From contig NC_065405.1 in NCBI RefSeq assembly GCF_024362695.1, positions 876,672 through 940,671 on the forward strand: 64,000 nt of DNA. The letters run 5' to 3'. Below are positions 11,401 to 20,213 of this stretch, in pieces. Origin of the DNA: Pectinophora gossypiella. Lineage: Eukaryota > Arthropoda > Insecta > Lepidoptera > Gelechiidae. The first letter of the stretch is position 1. Every line of letters starts with the position of its first letter. Both the position numbers and the translations under genes were made by a program. The notes beneath the pieces are model-generated. The model was not told where the DNA came from, did no database searches, and was given only the letters and a program-made list of their open reading frames with translations.

Positions 11401-14400
11401 TACAGCATAGGTTTTTTGTTTTTTGGAAAAGTCGCAGTCATCGATAATATAATGGCGTAGTATATGATATGCCTTGTAAATCTAACCTTCTGATAAGATT
11501 CCTGATTTGTGAAAAAAGTGTAATGTGCTCGACAAAAATGCTTTTAGAGAAATTGTGGATCCTTCGGGGCCCCCCGAGAATGGGGGCCCTGAGCACGGGC
11601 CTTGTGTGCCCTTATGGTGAAGACGGTATTGAGGGAAGTAACTGGTTTGGGCACACCTGCCCTTTGAATTAGACCTCTTAGCGGCCACATAAACCTCATA
11701 CATTTAATGAGTGGCCGTAAAAGACATTTTTGAAAGATTTAATTAGGTATATTTTGGTGGCCATAAGCTAATAAAAATAAACTGTATTTTGAGGGACGCC
11801 ATTGTGATGTTTTGCGCCACCTAAATATTTTCCTAGGGCCGCCACCTACTGCCGAGTTATAATGAGTTTAAACCCAATGGATTCAGTCGGTGTTCCCAAC
11901 ACTGATATAATAACGGGTCTGTAATTTTAGTTCGAATGTCAGTAGTTCGATGAATGCTTATTCGACTGAAATATTTTTCGAATTATGTTTTTAACGAACG
12001 ATCATTCTTCCGAGTCAACTTTGTATCGAATCCTTTCGTCGGTAAAAAAGGGATGGGTTATGATGACTCATTAATTGGCACTGCTGATCAAGGCTGATCA
12101 TTTAACAATAAATGCTGTTGAAACACCACAATAAATAAATAAATTAGTGTATAAATAAATAAATATTACCTTTCTATGTTTTTTAGCATTGCTTTTGTTC
12201 ATCGTCCAATGTAAGTTGATCCGTCAGCACGCGCGGTGGTGACGCGAGAGATCAACTTATACTAGGTTCTGAACAAATTTGTAGAATTTACCAGCATAAG
12301 TTGGCCTGACCCGCGCCGTACCCGCCCGAAGTTAGCGCACGTCCAAAATGTATTAATTATGAAAGCGTCACCTTTCGACCGTACGTCCTAAGTGGCTGCA
12401 TTGCAAAAAGTCATTTGGTAAACAAGTTTTAGTTTAGCAGGTAGATGGACAAACATAGATTAGGGTTTCATACCCACTTATTTACAATATTTTTGTTGAG
12501 ATCTCGCCACAACAAATACATTAATTTTATGTAGACTGATCAAATACAAAAATCATAATACATAAGTATACTACATTTTGCTTTTCGATTTTGTTAAGGT
12601 TGAAAGTTAATAATTACCACATAAGTGCCATTCTAAAAATTTCATTTCGATGTCATTTGCTTCAACAAAACGTAAATTTCATTCAATTACTTTCATTTCT
12701 GGTAAAAAATTACTTGTATTTTAACAAAAAAAAAAAAACACATCCAAAAGTGAATTTTCAAAAAGGCGCTTTATATAGCTAAACAAGTACTTTAATAATT
12801 CGCGAAATGCTGTGGCTAGACCTCTAGTTATTAAGATTTTACTCAGCCCATGTTAAATTTTATAATTACAAAAACATACTTTGAAGTAAAAACTTAATAA
12901 CTATAATGTTCAATATATTAAAATAATATTAACAATTTCAAGGACATAACGTCTACGGACGTTCCGATTCCTAGGTTTCATACTAACTATTATGAACCAT
13001 CAATGACCCATGGTCTCTGTCCGTGAAAGGGTTAATTATAGTGCAATAGTTCCAACAACCCAATAATAACCCCGATAGCAGGGTTGGTGAAGTCGGTCAA
13101 TGACCTCACAACCGACATCAGTAAAGAAGATAACTTGCTGGATATATGATGGCAGGTTACCAACTCACTCATACTCCATCGTGTTTGAAAAAAGATTCAT
13201 ATTGGGGAAATAAGAGCAGCCCCTTTGCAGTTCGGAGCGCGATCCACACAACATGCCACTTTCAAATGTATGGGCCTAGTTACATCTATCAATCTTTCGT
13301 CAATCATGACTTACGATTCAAAGAAAAATCTTATCATTACTTTCTGATTGCCAAAACCGTGTTTTTTTTGACAATCAAACCTTGTGGTTCGTTTTTGTAA
13401 GGGCCTTATTGTTCAGTTGTACAAGGTTTGATTGACATAAATACAACCACAGTTTTCTGCAATCAGAATATGGCACATATAAATAACGATCACAAATAAT
13501 CGCAATACAGCAATAACAAGGTATTTTTTACTCTATCGGAGCGTGGTTGTGGTTTGTTTTAAATGTTTTAGCAATCACAAAAAAACCCGTAGAAATAACA
13601 AACAAAGTGCAGTAATAATAAGGTCGATTTTTCTTTGAAGCAGGAGTCATGACATGATTGATGAAATATTGATAGATGTAATAGGGTCCTATGTTGAATG
13701 TACACTTATATGAGACATGAAGTTGCTCCAATAATTTACCATTTGGAACAGTCACGTATAGTGAAGATACTGTCTTTTACGTTAACACCGCGAGTTCGAG
13801 GAAGAGTTTCATTATTCTTTTCACTTTTTTTAAAAATATTATAATCATACTTTATATTAAATTATATTTAATTTATTGTAACAAATACTTTCAAAGATCA
13901 ATGTACCAATAACATTCTAATCGTGTTAAAAGTATGACAGAAAGATAGGAGACAGCTTGCACGGGTTCGAGTATTTCGATCAATAGACGTAGCGAGTAAT
14001 ATCTACACGGATAGACGTTGTAACGCTTTTTTAAATTTATTCATTTATTATTTATAACAACGATATAGTGACTAAGATTAAGAATGGAAGGTAGGTTTGG
14101 ACACGTAGCGCGGATGAAGGATAATAGAATTGCAAAAACGGTATATAAAGCGAAAGTTGATGGTAGGGCTGGCAGAGGAAGACCTAGGACTTACATTGAC
14201 CAAATTGGAGATGTCCATTAAAAAGGTTTAATACGATCTACACTGAACCGGCGTGCGTGTATGAAGCGATTGATGAATGTGGAGGAAGCAAGGGAAGTGT
14301 GTCAGGATCGAAGCAAATGGAATTCTAGTCTCTGCTTACCCCGGTGGGAAATAGGTGTGAGTTTATAACATAACGGTTGCCCATGGCGTAATAAATATGC

Positions 14401-17400
14401 AATGGCTTATAAAACACATACATAATTACAACAGCTTTTGGTCGAAGTCCTCGATATAAATCGAGATACAATCAATAACTATGTGTACATTGATCCATGA
14501 AACAAATACATATGATTATAAAAACAATACTGTAGTATCTTCACTATTGATAACGGGCTTGAAACCTCACCCCACCACCACCGACACCACCCACGTCACC
14601 CAGACAACACAGCATCATACTCACCACATCCATCTTGCCCATATCGAAGCCGAGCTCTCTGATTGGGATCTCGTACATGTATGTGAGCATGTCTCCGAGT
14701 GGCCGTAGCTTCTGTGGGGTTAGCTGCTTGAGTCCAGCGTGCAGGAGACGCTTGGCTGCCTTGTGGTACACCGTGCCTGGCTTGTTGTACTTCATAGCGT
14801 TGTTGCACATCAACTTGAAGTCACTCTGTTGAGAAGAAAATAATTTTTTAAGACTTCTTTTCAACAAGGAATATGAATTAAATTAGGAAAAATTATGCAA
14901 AAGACTGGACAAAACTGTATAATACAATACAATAGCCAGTTTAAATTCAAGGGAATCTATCCATATCAAACTCAGAATGGTTATTTAACTCTGTCTTGAA
15001 TATTTCTTGTTCATGTTACAGTTCTATATTCAAAAAGGAATCCTTATATTGTACGAGATTTAAAAAAATCGTCATAATATTTTAAGTTAAAACAGAAAAA
15101 TAAGAATTATCAATTTATAACGATTGTCTTTTTGTTTTTTTTAAATGTTATTATTTATTTTTAGTTTGATCTAAATATTATAGAATACAAGTATGATGAT
15201 ACCATCCCTCTCATAACAGACCTAGAAGTACATCGAACATTACGCGCGATGAAGTACAATAAGAGTCCAGGTGAGGATGGTATCACTATCGAAGTCTTAA
15301 AAATTGGTACACCCACACTTTTACCACACATTACAAACTTTTTTAATTGCATCTTAAAGACAGGAAAGCTACCTAAGCAGTTTTGCCACTCAAATATCAT
15401 TTTACTACATAAAAAGGGAGATAAATCTGATATTAACAATTATAGACCCATAAGCCTTGTTTCTCACATGTACAAAACGTTTATAAAAATCATAGAACGC
15501 CGTGTTTCTGGCAGACTGGATCTTAACCAACCACCAGAACAGGCAGGTTTTCGACCGGGACTCTCTACCACTGATCACCTGCATACATTGAACCAGATAT
15601 TGGAAAAGCATACAGAGTTCAATTTGCCTCTATATCTAGCTTTCGTCGATTACTCCAAGGCGTTTGATAGTTTGAAGCACGACGCCTTGTTTGACGCACT
15701 CCAGAACCAACAAATACAACAAACTTATCTTCTAAAAATAATCTATGCCAATAGCACAGCAGCTATACAATTAGAAACGACGGGACCATCTTTTAAAATT
15801 GAAAAGGGCGTCAAGCAGGGTGATCCTCTGTCGCCAAAGCTATTTACTAGCACGCTAGAGGAAGTTTTTCGGAGCCTAGCGACAGAATGGGAGAGGCGGG
15901 GTATCGACCTTGGTGGCAAGAGACTGAATAATCTCCGCTTTGCCGATGATATCGTCCTTCTTTCTTCCTCGGCTTCAGAGTTAGAAAAAATGCTGCAGGA
16001 TTTAAGTTCGGCGAGCCTGAGGGTTGGACTGATGATGAATGTGTCAAAGACTAAGCTCATGACTAATAGCATACAAAAACGGGTAGTTTTAAATGATGGG
16101 GGAATGGAATATGTCCATGAGTACATTTACCTGGGGCAAATAGTCTCCTTCCAGTCACGTCAAGACAAAGAAGTTGCACGACGGACCGAAAATGCGTGGA
16201 GGAGCTATTGGTCAATGAAGGAACATATGAAAGGCGATTTACCTCTATCTCTAAAACGCAAACTCGTGGACATTCTCCCAATATTAACCTATGGAGCTCA
16301 GACTTGGTCTTTGACAAAGGCTCAAAGGTCCAAACTTCAGGTCTGCCAGCGAGCAATGGAACGCAGCATGTTGGGTGTGAAACGGACTGATCGTGTCAGA
16401 AACACCGTGCTGCGTTCTAAGACTCAAATTGCGGATGTGGTCCACGCAGGCGCCAAGTTGAAGTGGGATTGGGCAGGTCACGTCTGTCGGATGCCTAACG
16501 ACCTGTGGGCTAAGATCACCACAGAATGGTCTCCGAATAGAGACAGGCGCAGGCGCAGCAGACCGAGGCGGAGATGGTGCGACGACTTGGATGCTTTCCT
16601 GGAAGGCTGGCCGGAGGAAGCACTGGAGAGAGAGTCCTGGAAGAAATGGAGGGAGGCCTTTGCCCAGCAGTGGGACACTTTAGGCTAGATAAGATAAGAT
16701 AAGTTTGATCTGCTCTGAACCGGCGTGCGTGTATGAAACGATTAATGAATGTGAAGGAAGCAAGAGAAGTGTGTCAGAATAGAAGCAAATGGAATTCCAT
16801 AGTCTCTGCTTACCTTGGTGGGAAATAGGCGTGAGTTTATTTATGTATTTTTAATTATTAATAAATTTAAATAAAGGAACTTACAATAAAACAATTAAGT
16901 GACTTGTACTCATTATCATCAATCTTCTGCTTGATGGTGGAGAAGTCCATGGGCTTCTTGATGATGTTGGAGTAGTTGGGGGCGAAGTTGTCGTTGACGG
17001 GCCACGCGAAGAATTGGTGAGGGTCTCGCTTCTCCAGGTTACGGAGCAGCTGCTCTAGCAGCCGGGATAGGGGACGGCGCTTTTGACTGGCCTGTGGAGA
17101 ATGAATTTTGGAAACATTTTTAGTAAATAAAGATAACATAAATAATAAATACAATTCATTAAATAATCAGACACAATAAAAATTATAATTAATTAATTAA
17201 ATTTTTAGTTTTATCAATTTTTAATAATATTAAATTACAAAGAAAAATATTTCGTACTAATGGTTTTTTTTCCTTAATTAAAGAACTGGGTGAACAGAGA
17301 GTGAAGAGGCTCAACAGAATTTATGTTCTTGAGCACTAAAAATGATAGAAGATAGTGACATTATAAAGCAACTGATTTACTTCTAACAAATTAATAGCAA

Positions 17401-18988
17401 TAATGCCTCATATTTGATTAAGGTCTTGTGACTGACTGCAGATAAAACAAACAGAAAAAAGAAAAGATAATATATGTTAACAATGGAAAAATTTCCTCCT
17501 AATGAAGTACCTGGTTACATAATTATTCAAATTCAAAAATAACTTTATTCAGTAGGTAACACTTTGAATTGTAATTTTTTACATAATAAACATTTCATCC
17601 GCCTAAAACTACTGCAGCTTCTCACAACCGGTATAGCCGGGGAAAATAAGCTGTAAAAAACCTTGGAACAGGGCCCTAGACATTCCTTTTTTTTAATATG
17701 CTGCTTAATATCATTTCCTGGACAGCTAATCCGAGGAATTCATATCTTCTAGATAATCACTAATCTAAAAATAACCTTTTTTACAAAGTTTCTGTTTAAT
17801 TACTGGCTTAAAACTGTTCAAAGGTAAATTTTGAATGTCCACATTTTCTGTTTATGTCCACTGTTTCTGAAAATTGTGAATGTCATACATACATACACAT
17901 ACATAAACTCACGCCTATTTCCCACCGGGGTAAGCAGAGACTATAGAATTCCATTTGCTTCGATCCTGACACACTTCTCTTGCTTCCTCCACATTCATCA
18001 ATCGCTTCATACACGCACGCCAGTTCAGAGTAGAGTGAATGTCATAATGACGACAATTTTATTCACTTGCTCTTACATGCCTCTTTACTCTAGTCTTGTA
18101 AACTCCTCTGTATAGGTACTTACTTGTATTGTAAGGCTAACAGAATTCAGTTTACCTTCAGAACACATGTCCGAGGTTCCCGGTGAGAAGCAGGTGAGTT
18201 AGGGCCCGGGCTGAGATGTTGCAGCAGTTTCTTGGTTATACTCTCATCATCCGTCTCATCTTCATCATCAGACAGCTTAATCTAAGGACAGAAAACCATT
18301 ACTCCTATAAGATACTTATTATTAACCTTGTTTTGTGCACTTCAATATGACCAGCCTGCTTCTCAAACGGTGAGTGCCGGTTCGAAACCCGTCAATAGTA
18401 CTGATGAGTTATTAATTTATCTTGAGTACAGTTTTCAGTTGGCTCATTATAGACAGCAATATGGCTCACCACTGACGACATTAGTCTAACAGAAAGCTCA
18501 GTGAAGTGTGGGTACTTAGTTCATCTTGCGATTGATGTAATTGTGATATAGTTGTGAGCTTTATGCACTTTATTGGCGATTTGATTGGTCTTAGCAAAAT
18601 GATTGAAAGTAATATTCATAAAACGATTGAGGAGTCAAAAATTTGTATTTTATGTGTGTTCGATATCTTCATCCTCATCATCAGGCCTCTTACATTTTTT
18701 GCAGTGTCTAAAAGGATTATTTTTCCATGACTATATAAGCTAATGAGCTATCATAGAGCCGGTATATCGAAGAACTAACCATGTCAACTTCCCGACGTCT
18801 TCTCTTTTTCTTCTGAGGTTTATCGTCTGTGTCCTTATGATCATCATTGGCAGAGTGTTCTACATCACTGTTTTCCATCATCTCCTCTTCTGAAACACGG
18901 AGAATTAAAGAAATACCGCGTCTCAAAAGTCACCAACCGATAAAACACTATTTCACTTACTGCAACTCAATTTTTCTAAATCCTCCAT
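5440..18988 (-). CDS. BRD7: BRD7-type bromodomain protein, 12 coding exons, 565 aa
   Basis: Nuclear acetyl-lysine reader; in other animals BRD7 is a subunit of PBAF/PBAP SWI/SNF remodelling complexes. Exons in transcript order: 18988-18961, 18889-18780, 18281-18156, 17091-16885, 14825-14625, 9656-9506, 9022-8888, 8714-8574, 8104-7968, 7707-7523, 7051-6873, 5537-5440. All introns are GT-AG, phases agree, and the sum is 1698 bases. The start is fixed by an in-frame TGA nine bases upstream. Residues 10-46 are acidic and end in a basic KKKRRRR run (36-42), a likely nuclear signal. The bromodomain spans about 99-200. The C-terminal half has GPFSSFAPAYD (338-348), a coiled-coil-like segment in exon 10 and RRAMGV (523-528), placing it nearer BRD7 than BRD9. 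The N-terminus is shorter than in vertebrate BRD7. Exons 6, 7, 11 and 12 are much richer in GC than their introns. The exact ncBAF versus PBAP role of the single insect BRD7/9 gene is inferred. Confidence 0.94.
5888..6220 (+). mobile_element. Foldback MITE family M1, truncated copy (BRD7 intron 11)
   Basis: Resembles the left and central parts of the complete copy at 31968-32342 (CCGATTCCT start, GGAAAG, GTTGTCGGGTTATTG). The right inverted repeat is lost. Confidence 0.55.
6411..6856 (+). mobile_element. Poly(A) retroelement R405, copy 1, 22-bp TSD (BRD7 intron 11)
   Basis: The insert 6433-6834 starts with a GGCGGGAAACGGGAACGGGG-type block and ends in an A-rich tail after GGGGAAAACCAAAAC. 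The flanks 6411-6432 and 6835-6856 are an exact 22-base direct repeat. A second copy sits inverted at 19230-19639 with almost the same 5' boundary, so about 405 bases is probably full length. There is no long open frame, so it is probably a SINE or an internally deleted LINE. It stops only about 20 bases from BRD7 exon 11. Confidence 0.85.
7087..7506 (-). repeat. 20-bp minisatellite filling BRD7 intron 10
   Basis: About 21 tandem units of a 20-base motif, plus-strand form ATATCAACCCACTCATCCCC, occupy nearly all of the 471-base intron (7052-7522). Units at the right end, near the 5' splice site, are more uniform than those at the left. On the minus strand each unit contains GTGGGTTGATATGG, very close to the authentic donor of this intron, GTGGGTGATATGG at 7522. 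Confidence 0.93.
7858..7958 (+). mobile_element. Old Jockey 3'UTR fragment (BRD7 intron 9)
   Basis: Divergent match to the Jockey 3'UTR (ACCCTCAGGCCT, CTCCCCATTTATCCGGCCAA). It ends about ten bases from the exon 9 donor at 7967. Confidence 0.6.
9105..9200. mobile_element. Partial copy of foldback MITE M2 (BRD7 intron 6)
   Basis: Contains AAAGCAATATTGCAATTTGA and, inverted, GCAATATTGCTTTCTTAGAT, the arms of the intact MITE at 27621-27771. Confidence 0.55.
9228..9465 (+). repeat. Dispersed repeat D1, copy 1 (BRD7 intron 6)
   Basis: Shares with 9786-10007 a run of blocks in the same order: TACCGAACTGAGCA, ATCGACGATCCAAC, TTGGAAGTTGTAT, GCGCCATCTGTTG, and GGATCCGCCA (GGGTCCGCCA in the second copy). 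The two copies bracket exon 6. Confidence 0.75.
9786..10007 (+). repeat. Dispersed repeat D1, copy 2 (BRD7 intron 5)
   Basis: Same orientation as copy 1; the copies start about 560 bases apart and are clearly diverged, so they are independent insertions or an old duplication. No coding capacity seen; class unknown. Confidence 0.75.
10020..10400. other. Unassigned part of BRD7 intron 5
   Basis: Apart from A/T runs I see no gene, inverted repeat or known transposon end. Confidence 0.35.
10405..10640 (+). mobile_element. Diverged CR1-like LINE 3' end (BRD7 intron 5)
   Basis: Matches the last codons and 3'UTR of the copy at 53062-54757 (GCTTATTATAAG, TTCCTCTAGTTATTAAA, CCTTGCGAAATGA) with many substitutions. 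This is an older copy than the one at 4676. Confidence 0.7.
10645..11243. other. Unassigned part of BRD7 intron 5
   Basis: Holds a GC-richer patch near 10915-10955 (CGTTCGCCGAACCTCGC) and a patch before the hAT MITE; no frame, splice structure or repeat family recognised. Confidence 0.35.
11244..11639. mobile_element. hAT-type MITE, 380 bp, 8-bp TSD (BRD7 intron 5)
   Basis: Ends are CAGCGCCGTCTT at 11252 and the reverse complement of CAATACCGTCTT at 11631, both fitting the CAnnG hAT terminal pattern. Flanking 8-mers AGGGTAGT (11244-11251) and AGGGAAGT (11632-11639) agree at seven of eight bases. GGGGCCC and GGGCACACA blocks near the left end recur inverted near the right end. There is no transposase frame, so it is non-autonomous. 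Confidence 0.75.
11640..12928. other. Unassigned part of BRD7 intron 5
   Basis: About 1.3 kb without a recognised family. A stretch at 12186-12270 contains an imperfect inverted pair (TAAGTTGATC and GATCAACTTA) around a CG-rich loop, possibly a decayed small MITE. Confidence 0.35.
12929..13035. mobile_element. piggyBac-type MITE, 99 bp, TTAA TSD, copy 1
   Basis: The element 12933-13031 lies between TTAA at 12929-12932 and 13032-13035. Its ends, CAATTTCAAGGACA and the reverse complement CCCTTTCACGGACA, form an imperfect inverted repeat. The second copy at 41974-42072 is also exactly 99 bases and TTAA-flanked. TTAA targets and CCYTTT ends are typical of piggyBac-mobilised MITEs. Confidence 0.75.
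13146..13760. mobile_element. Foldback element with ~130-bp arms (BRD7 intron 5)
   Basis: The left arm 13262-13385 and right arm 13545-13705 are imperfect inverted repeats (shared ACATCTATCAAT, TCAATCATG, TTCAAAGAAAAATC). This is why similar short frames appear on both strands. No TSD assigned. A short SINE-tail scrap lies just before it at 13080-13130. Confidence 0.65.
14055..14350 (+). mobile_element. LINE C-terminal fragment, family T1 (BRD7 intron 5)
   Basis: With one stop it translates as GRFGHVARMKDN, GRAGRGRPRTY, then LNRRACMKRLMNVEEA, the C-terminal tail of an RTE-like LINE, followed by CTTACCCCGGTGGGAAATAG. The same tail recurs at 16712, 17885 (minus), 21690, 24340, 49990, 52495 (minus), 55620 (minus) and 63690 (minus). 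Confidence 0.75.
15163..16711 (+). mobile_element. RTE-type LINE, 5'-truncated, open RT frame, 10-bp TSD (BRD7 intron 4)
   Basis: The insert 15173-16701 lies between exact copies of AGTTTGATCT (15163-15172 and 16702-16711). The frame is open from about 15177 to the stop at 16686-16688; the first ATG (15249) is internal because the 5' end, with the endonuclease, is missing. Reverse transcriptase motifs are intact: KSPGEDGI, VDYSKAFD (A), GVKQGDPLSP (B), LRFADDIV (C) and YLGQIVS. The C-terminus has WAGHVCRM and RRRWCDDLDAF, and the 3' end is a short GATAA/GATAAG array, as in RTE elements. It is antisense to BRD7 and lands in an older T1 LINE tail. An uninterrupted frame plus a perfect TSD means a recent insertion. 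Confidence 0.92.
15249..16688 (+). CDS. RTE reverse transcriptase, 5'-truncated frame (479+ aa)
   Basis: Synthesises cDNA at a nicked target in the intact element. Residues counted from the ATG at 15249: template-grip region at 1-80, motif A with the catalytic Asp in VDYSKAFD near 136, motif B near 183, and FADD near 230, so all three metal-binding aspartates are present. After the thumb there is a basic C-terminal region (RRRRSRPRRRW near 435). There are no stops or frameshifts. There is no endonuclease domain and no promoter of its own, so it is unlikely to be expressed except as intron read-through on the opposite strand to BRD7. Confidence 0.88.
   Translation: MKYNKSPGEDGITIEVLKIGTPTLLPHITNFFNCILKTGKLPKQFCHSNIILLHKKGDKSDINNYRPISLVSHMYKTFIKIIERRVSGRLDLNQPPEQAGFRPGLSTTDHLHTLNQILEKHTEFNLPLYLAFVDYSKAFDSLKHDALFDALQNQQIQQTYLLKIIYANSTAAIQLETTGPSFKIEKGVKQGDPLSPKLFTSTLEEVFRSLATEWERRGIDLGGKRLNNLRFADDIVLLSSSASELEKMLQDLSSASLRVGLMMNVSKTKLMTNSIQKRVVLNDGGMEYVHEYIYLGQIVSFQSRQDKEVARRTENAWRSYWSMKEHMKGDLPLSLKRKLVDILPILTYGAQTWSLTKAQRSKLQVCQRAMERSMLGVKRTDRVRNTVLRSKTQIADVVHAGAKLKWDWAGHVCRMPNDLWAKITTEWSPNRDRRRRSRPRRRWCDDLDAFLEGWPEEALERESWKKWREAFAQQWDTLG
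16712..16840 (+). mobile_element. LINE T1 tail, the target of the RTE insertion
   Basis: Reads CTGAACCGGCGTGCGTGTAT and then the T1 tail up to GGGAAATAGGCGTGAGTTTAT. It abuts the RTE TSD, so it is older than the RTE copy. Confidence 0.65.
17521..17835 (-). mobile_element. CR1-like LINE 3'UTR, copy 2 (BRD7 intron 3)
   Basis: Same blocks as 3925-4240 in the same orientation, starting with an (AATTC)-rich tail at 17524. No coding remains. Confidence 0.5.
17885..18035 (-). mobile_element. LINE T1 tail (BRD7 intron 3)
   Basis: Inverted T1 tail with a CATACATACA-rich end at 17885-17905 and the GATCCTGACACACTTCTCTT block. It lies 120 bases from exon 3. Confidence 0.65.
18345..18565 (+). mobile_element. 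tRNA-headed SINE, family 3 (BRD7 intron 2)
   Basis: Has a B-box-like GGTTCGAAACCC at about 18378 and a body shared with 25930-26160 (TTGGCTC, ATTATAGAC, AGAAAGCTC, GTGGGTACTTAGTTCATCTT). The tail ends near GATATAGTTGTGAGCTTTAT. Confidence 0.6.
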
Positions 18989-19180
18989 AATTTTTCACTT
19001 AAATTATTAATATTATTCTTTTATATTAACTATATAACAATAATAAACCTAGATTTAATTGATAAATAACTAAATAAATAGTGCTTGGATCGAAGAATGC
19101 TAATTTTGTTTTCGTTAGCTACGACCAAGCTTCGACGTAAAGTGACATTTAATTCTTTATCCTGATTGGCTGTTAGCATC
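18989..19180 (-). promoter_or_regulatory. BRD7 promoter and 5'UTR region with CCAAT box
   Basis: The AT-rich sequence upstream of the ATG contains, on the minus strand, AGCCAATCAG (CCAAT at 19169-19165), a good NF-Y-type CCAAT box about 180 bases before the start codon. No TATA box is obvious. The region is cut off at 19218 by an inserted retroelement, so the proximal promoter may be only about 200 bases long. Confidence 0.4.
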
Positions 19181-19217
19181 TAAGTGAAATAACTACACCA
19201 ATGAAATGAAAGATGGA

Positions 19218-19651
19218 GTAAAGTCAAAATTTTTTTTTTTTGTTTTGGTTTTCCCCGAAGGGTAAGGCAAAGGGAACTATGCCCATACAGCCATGTCTTA
19301 CGTATTTTTTTTTCTTGATGATTAATGAAATGATGAAAGGTGATGAATGATGATGATGAAACCTAAGCCCCCACCCTCGGAGTAAACTCCTACTCCGAAC
19401 CCCAAACGAATTAACTCAAAAGTCCGCATAAACTTTTGAGTTATGAAGCGGCTTCCCGGCACGAAGCGAAAATAGGCAGATACACTTTGTTCATTGAATA
19501 CTCCAATATAATAACACTCGCGAATGTCTTCTGACTAACTTAATGCGATCATTAACCACAAAACACCACTTCGTATTAATTATTTAGATTACTCAAGGAA
19601 GAAAGCAACTGTCCCGTTCCCGTTTCCCGCCGAAAAGCCGTAAAGTCAAAA
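19218..19651 (-). mobile_element. Poly(A) retroelement R405, copy 2, inverted, TSD GTAAAGTCAAAA
   Basis: The insert 19230-19639 reads on the minus strand from a GGCGGGAAACGGG start to a poly(A) at 19230. The 12-base TSD lies at 19218-19229 and 19640-19651. It is highly similar over its length to 6433-6834 but in opposite orientation, 12.4 kb away. It sits immediately upstream of the BRD7 proximal promoter. Confidence 0.85.
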
Positions 19652-19774
19652 GCTACGCGTGGAAAACAGATTTATCCACGCTCTCTGCGTTCCGTTTTAT
19701 GCATAATATTTTTTTTTATTCAGTGATTTAAAAATCACCTTATTAACTGACTTCAAAAAAGGAGGATACAATGA

Positions 19775-20132
19775 GGGACTTTCCAGACCACGTTCCTCAA
19801 AAACAATATAGATGGCGCTGTAAAGATTTATCCTTCTAGTTTCATGGATAACTTGGGTATAAATGATGATGACCCTTGTTATTACACTTAGGCACAACAC
19901 ATCTTCCACCCATTATTAATCTGACCGGAATAAAAAGAAGCGATATAGGTAGCAACATAATTCTATGCAGCAATTATTTTTATATAGGTATATAGGTATT
20001 TTTATATAGGTAGGCTTGGGTACAGAGGTATACCTTTGTACCCAAGCATTGAGAATATAAGTAGGTAATTATCACGTTAAATTTGTACAGTGCCATATAT
20101 CTGTATTATTTTTGGGGAACGTAGTCTGGAAA
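19775..20132 (-). mobile_element. P-element-like MITE, copy A, ~358 bp
   Basis: The ends are inverted repeats of about 40 bases: GACTTTCCAGACCACGTTCC on the left, and the reverse complement of GGGGAACGTAGTCTGGAAAG on the right. On the minus strand 19889-19918 resembles the start of the THAP-like coding remnant seen at 60202. It is non-autonomous. Confidence 0.6.
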
Positions 20133-20149
20133 GATCCTCATTTGGTCAG

Positions 20150-20207
20150 TTTATGGGCACGCAGTGTGCACGCAATGCACACGGTGTACGACGCACTGGA
20201 GCGGGTG
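20150..20207 (+). other. Possible short coding exon with strong donor
   Basis: Frame SLWARSVHAMHTVYDALERV is followed by GTAAGTAAC at 20208. GC content and codons look more coding than the surroundings. The acceptor side (TTTGGTCAG) has a weak pyrimidine tract and no partner exon is seen, so this may be chance or a relic. Confidence 0.18.
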
Positions 20208-20213
20208 GTAAGT

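Larger units (their letters stand above)
14625..17091 (-). other. BRD7: BRD7 exons 4-5: bromodomain
   Basis: Exon 4 (17091-16885, residues 89-157) gives helix Z and the ZA loop: FFAWPV (116-120 region), APNY ending at Tyr128, and PMDF at 135-138. Exon 5 (14825-14625, residues 158-224) gives CNNAMKYN, with Asn171 at the position that hydrogen-bonds acetyl-lysine in bromodomains, then helix C. The key residues are intact, so acetyl-lysine binding is expected. Both exons are phase 0 at both ends and are separated by the 2.1-kb intron that contains the RTE insertion. Confidence 0.93.
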
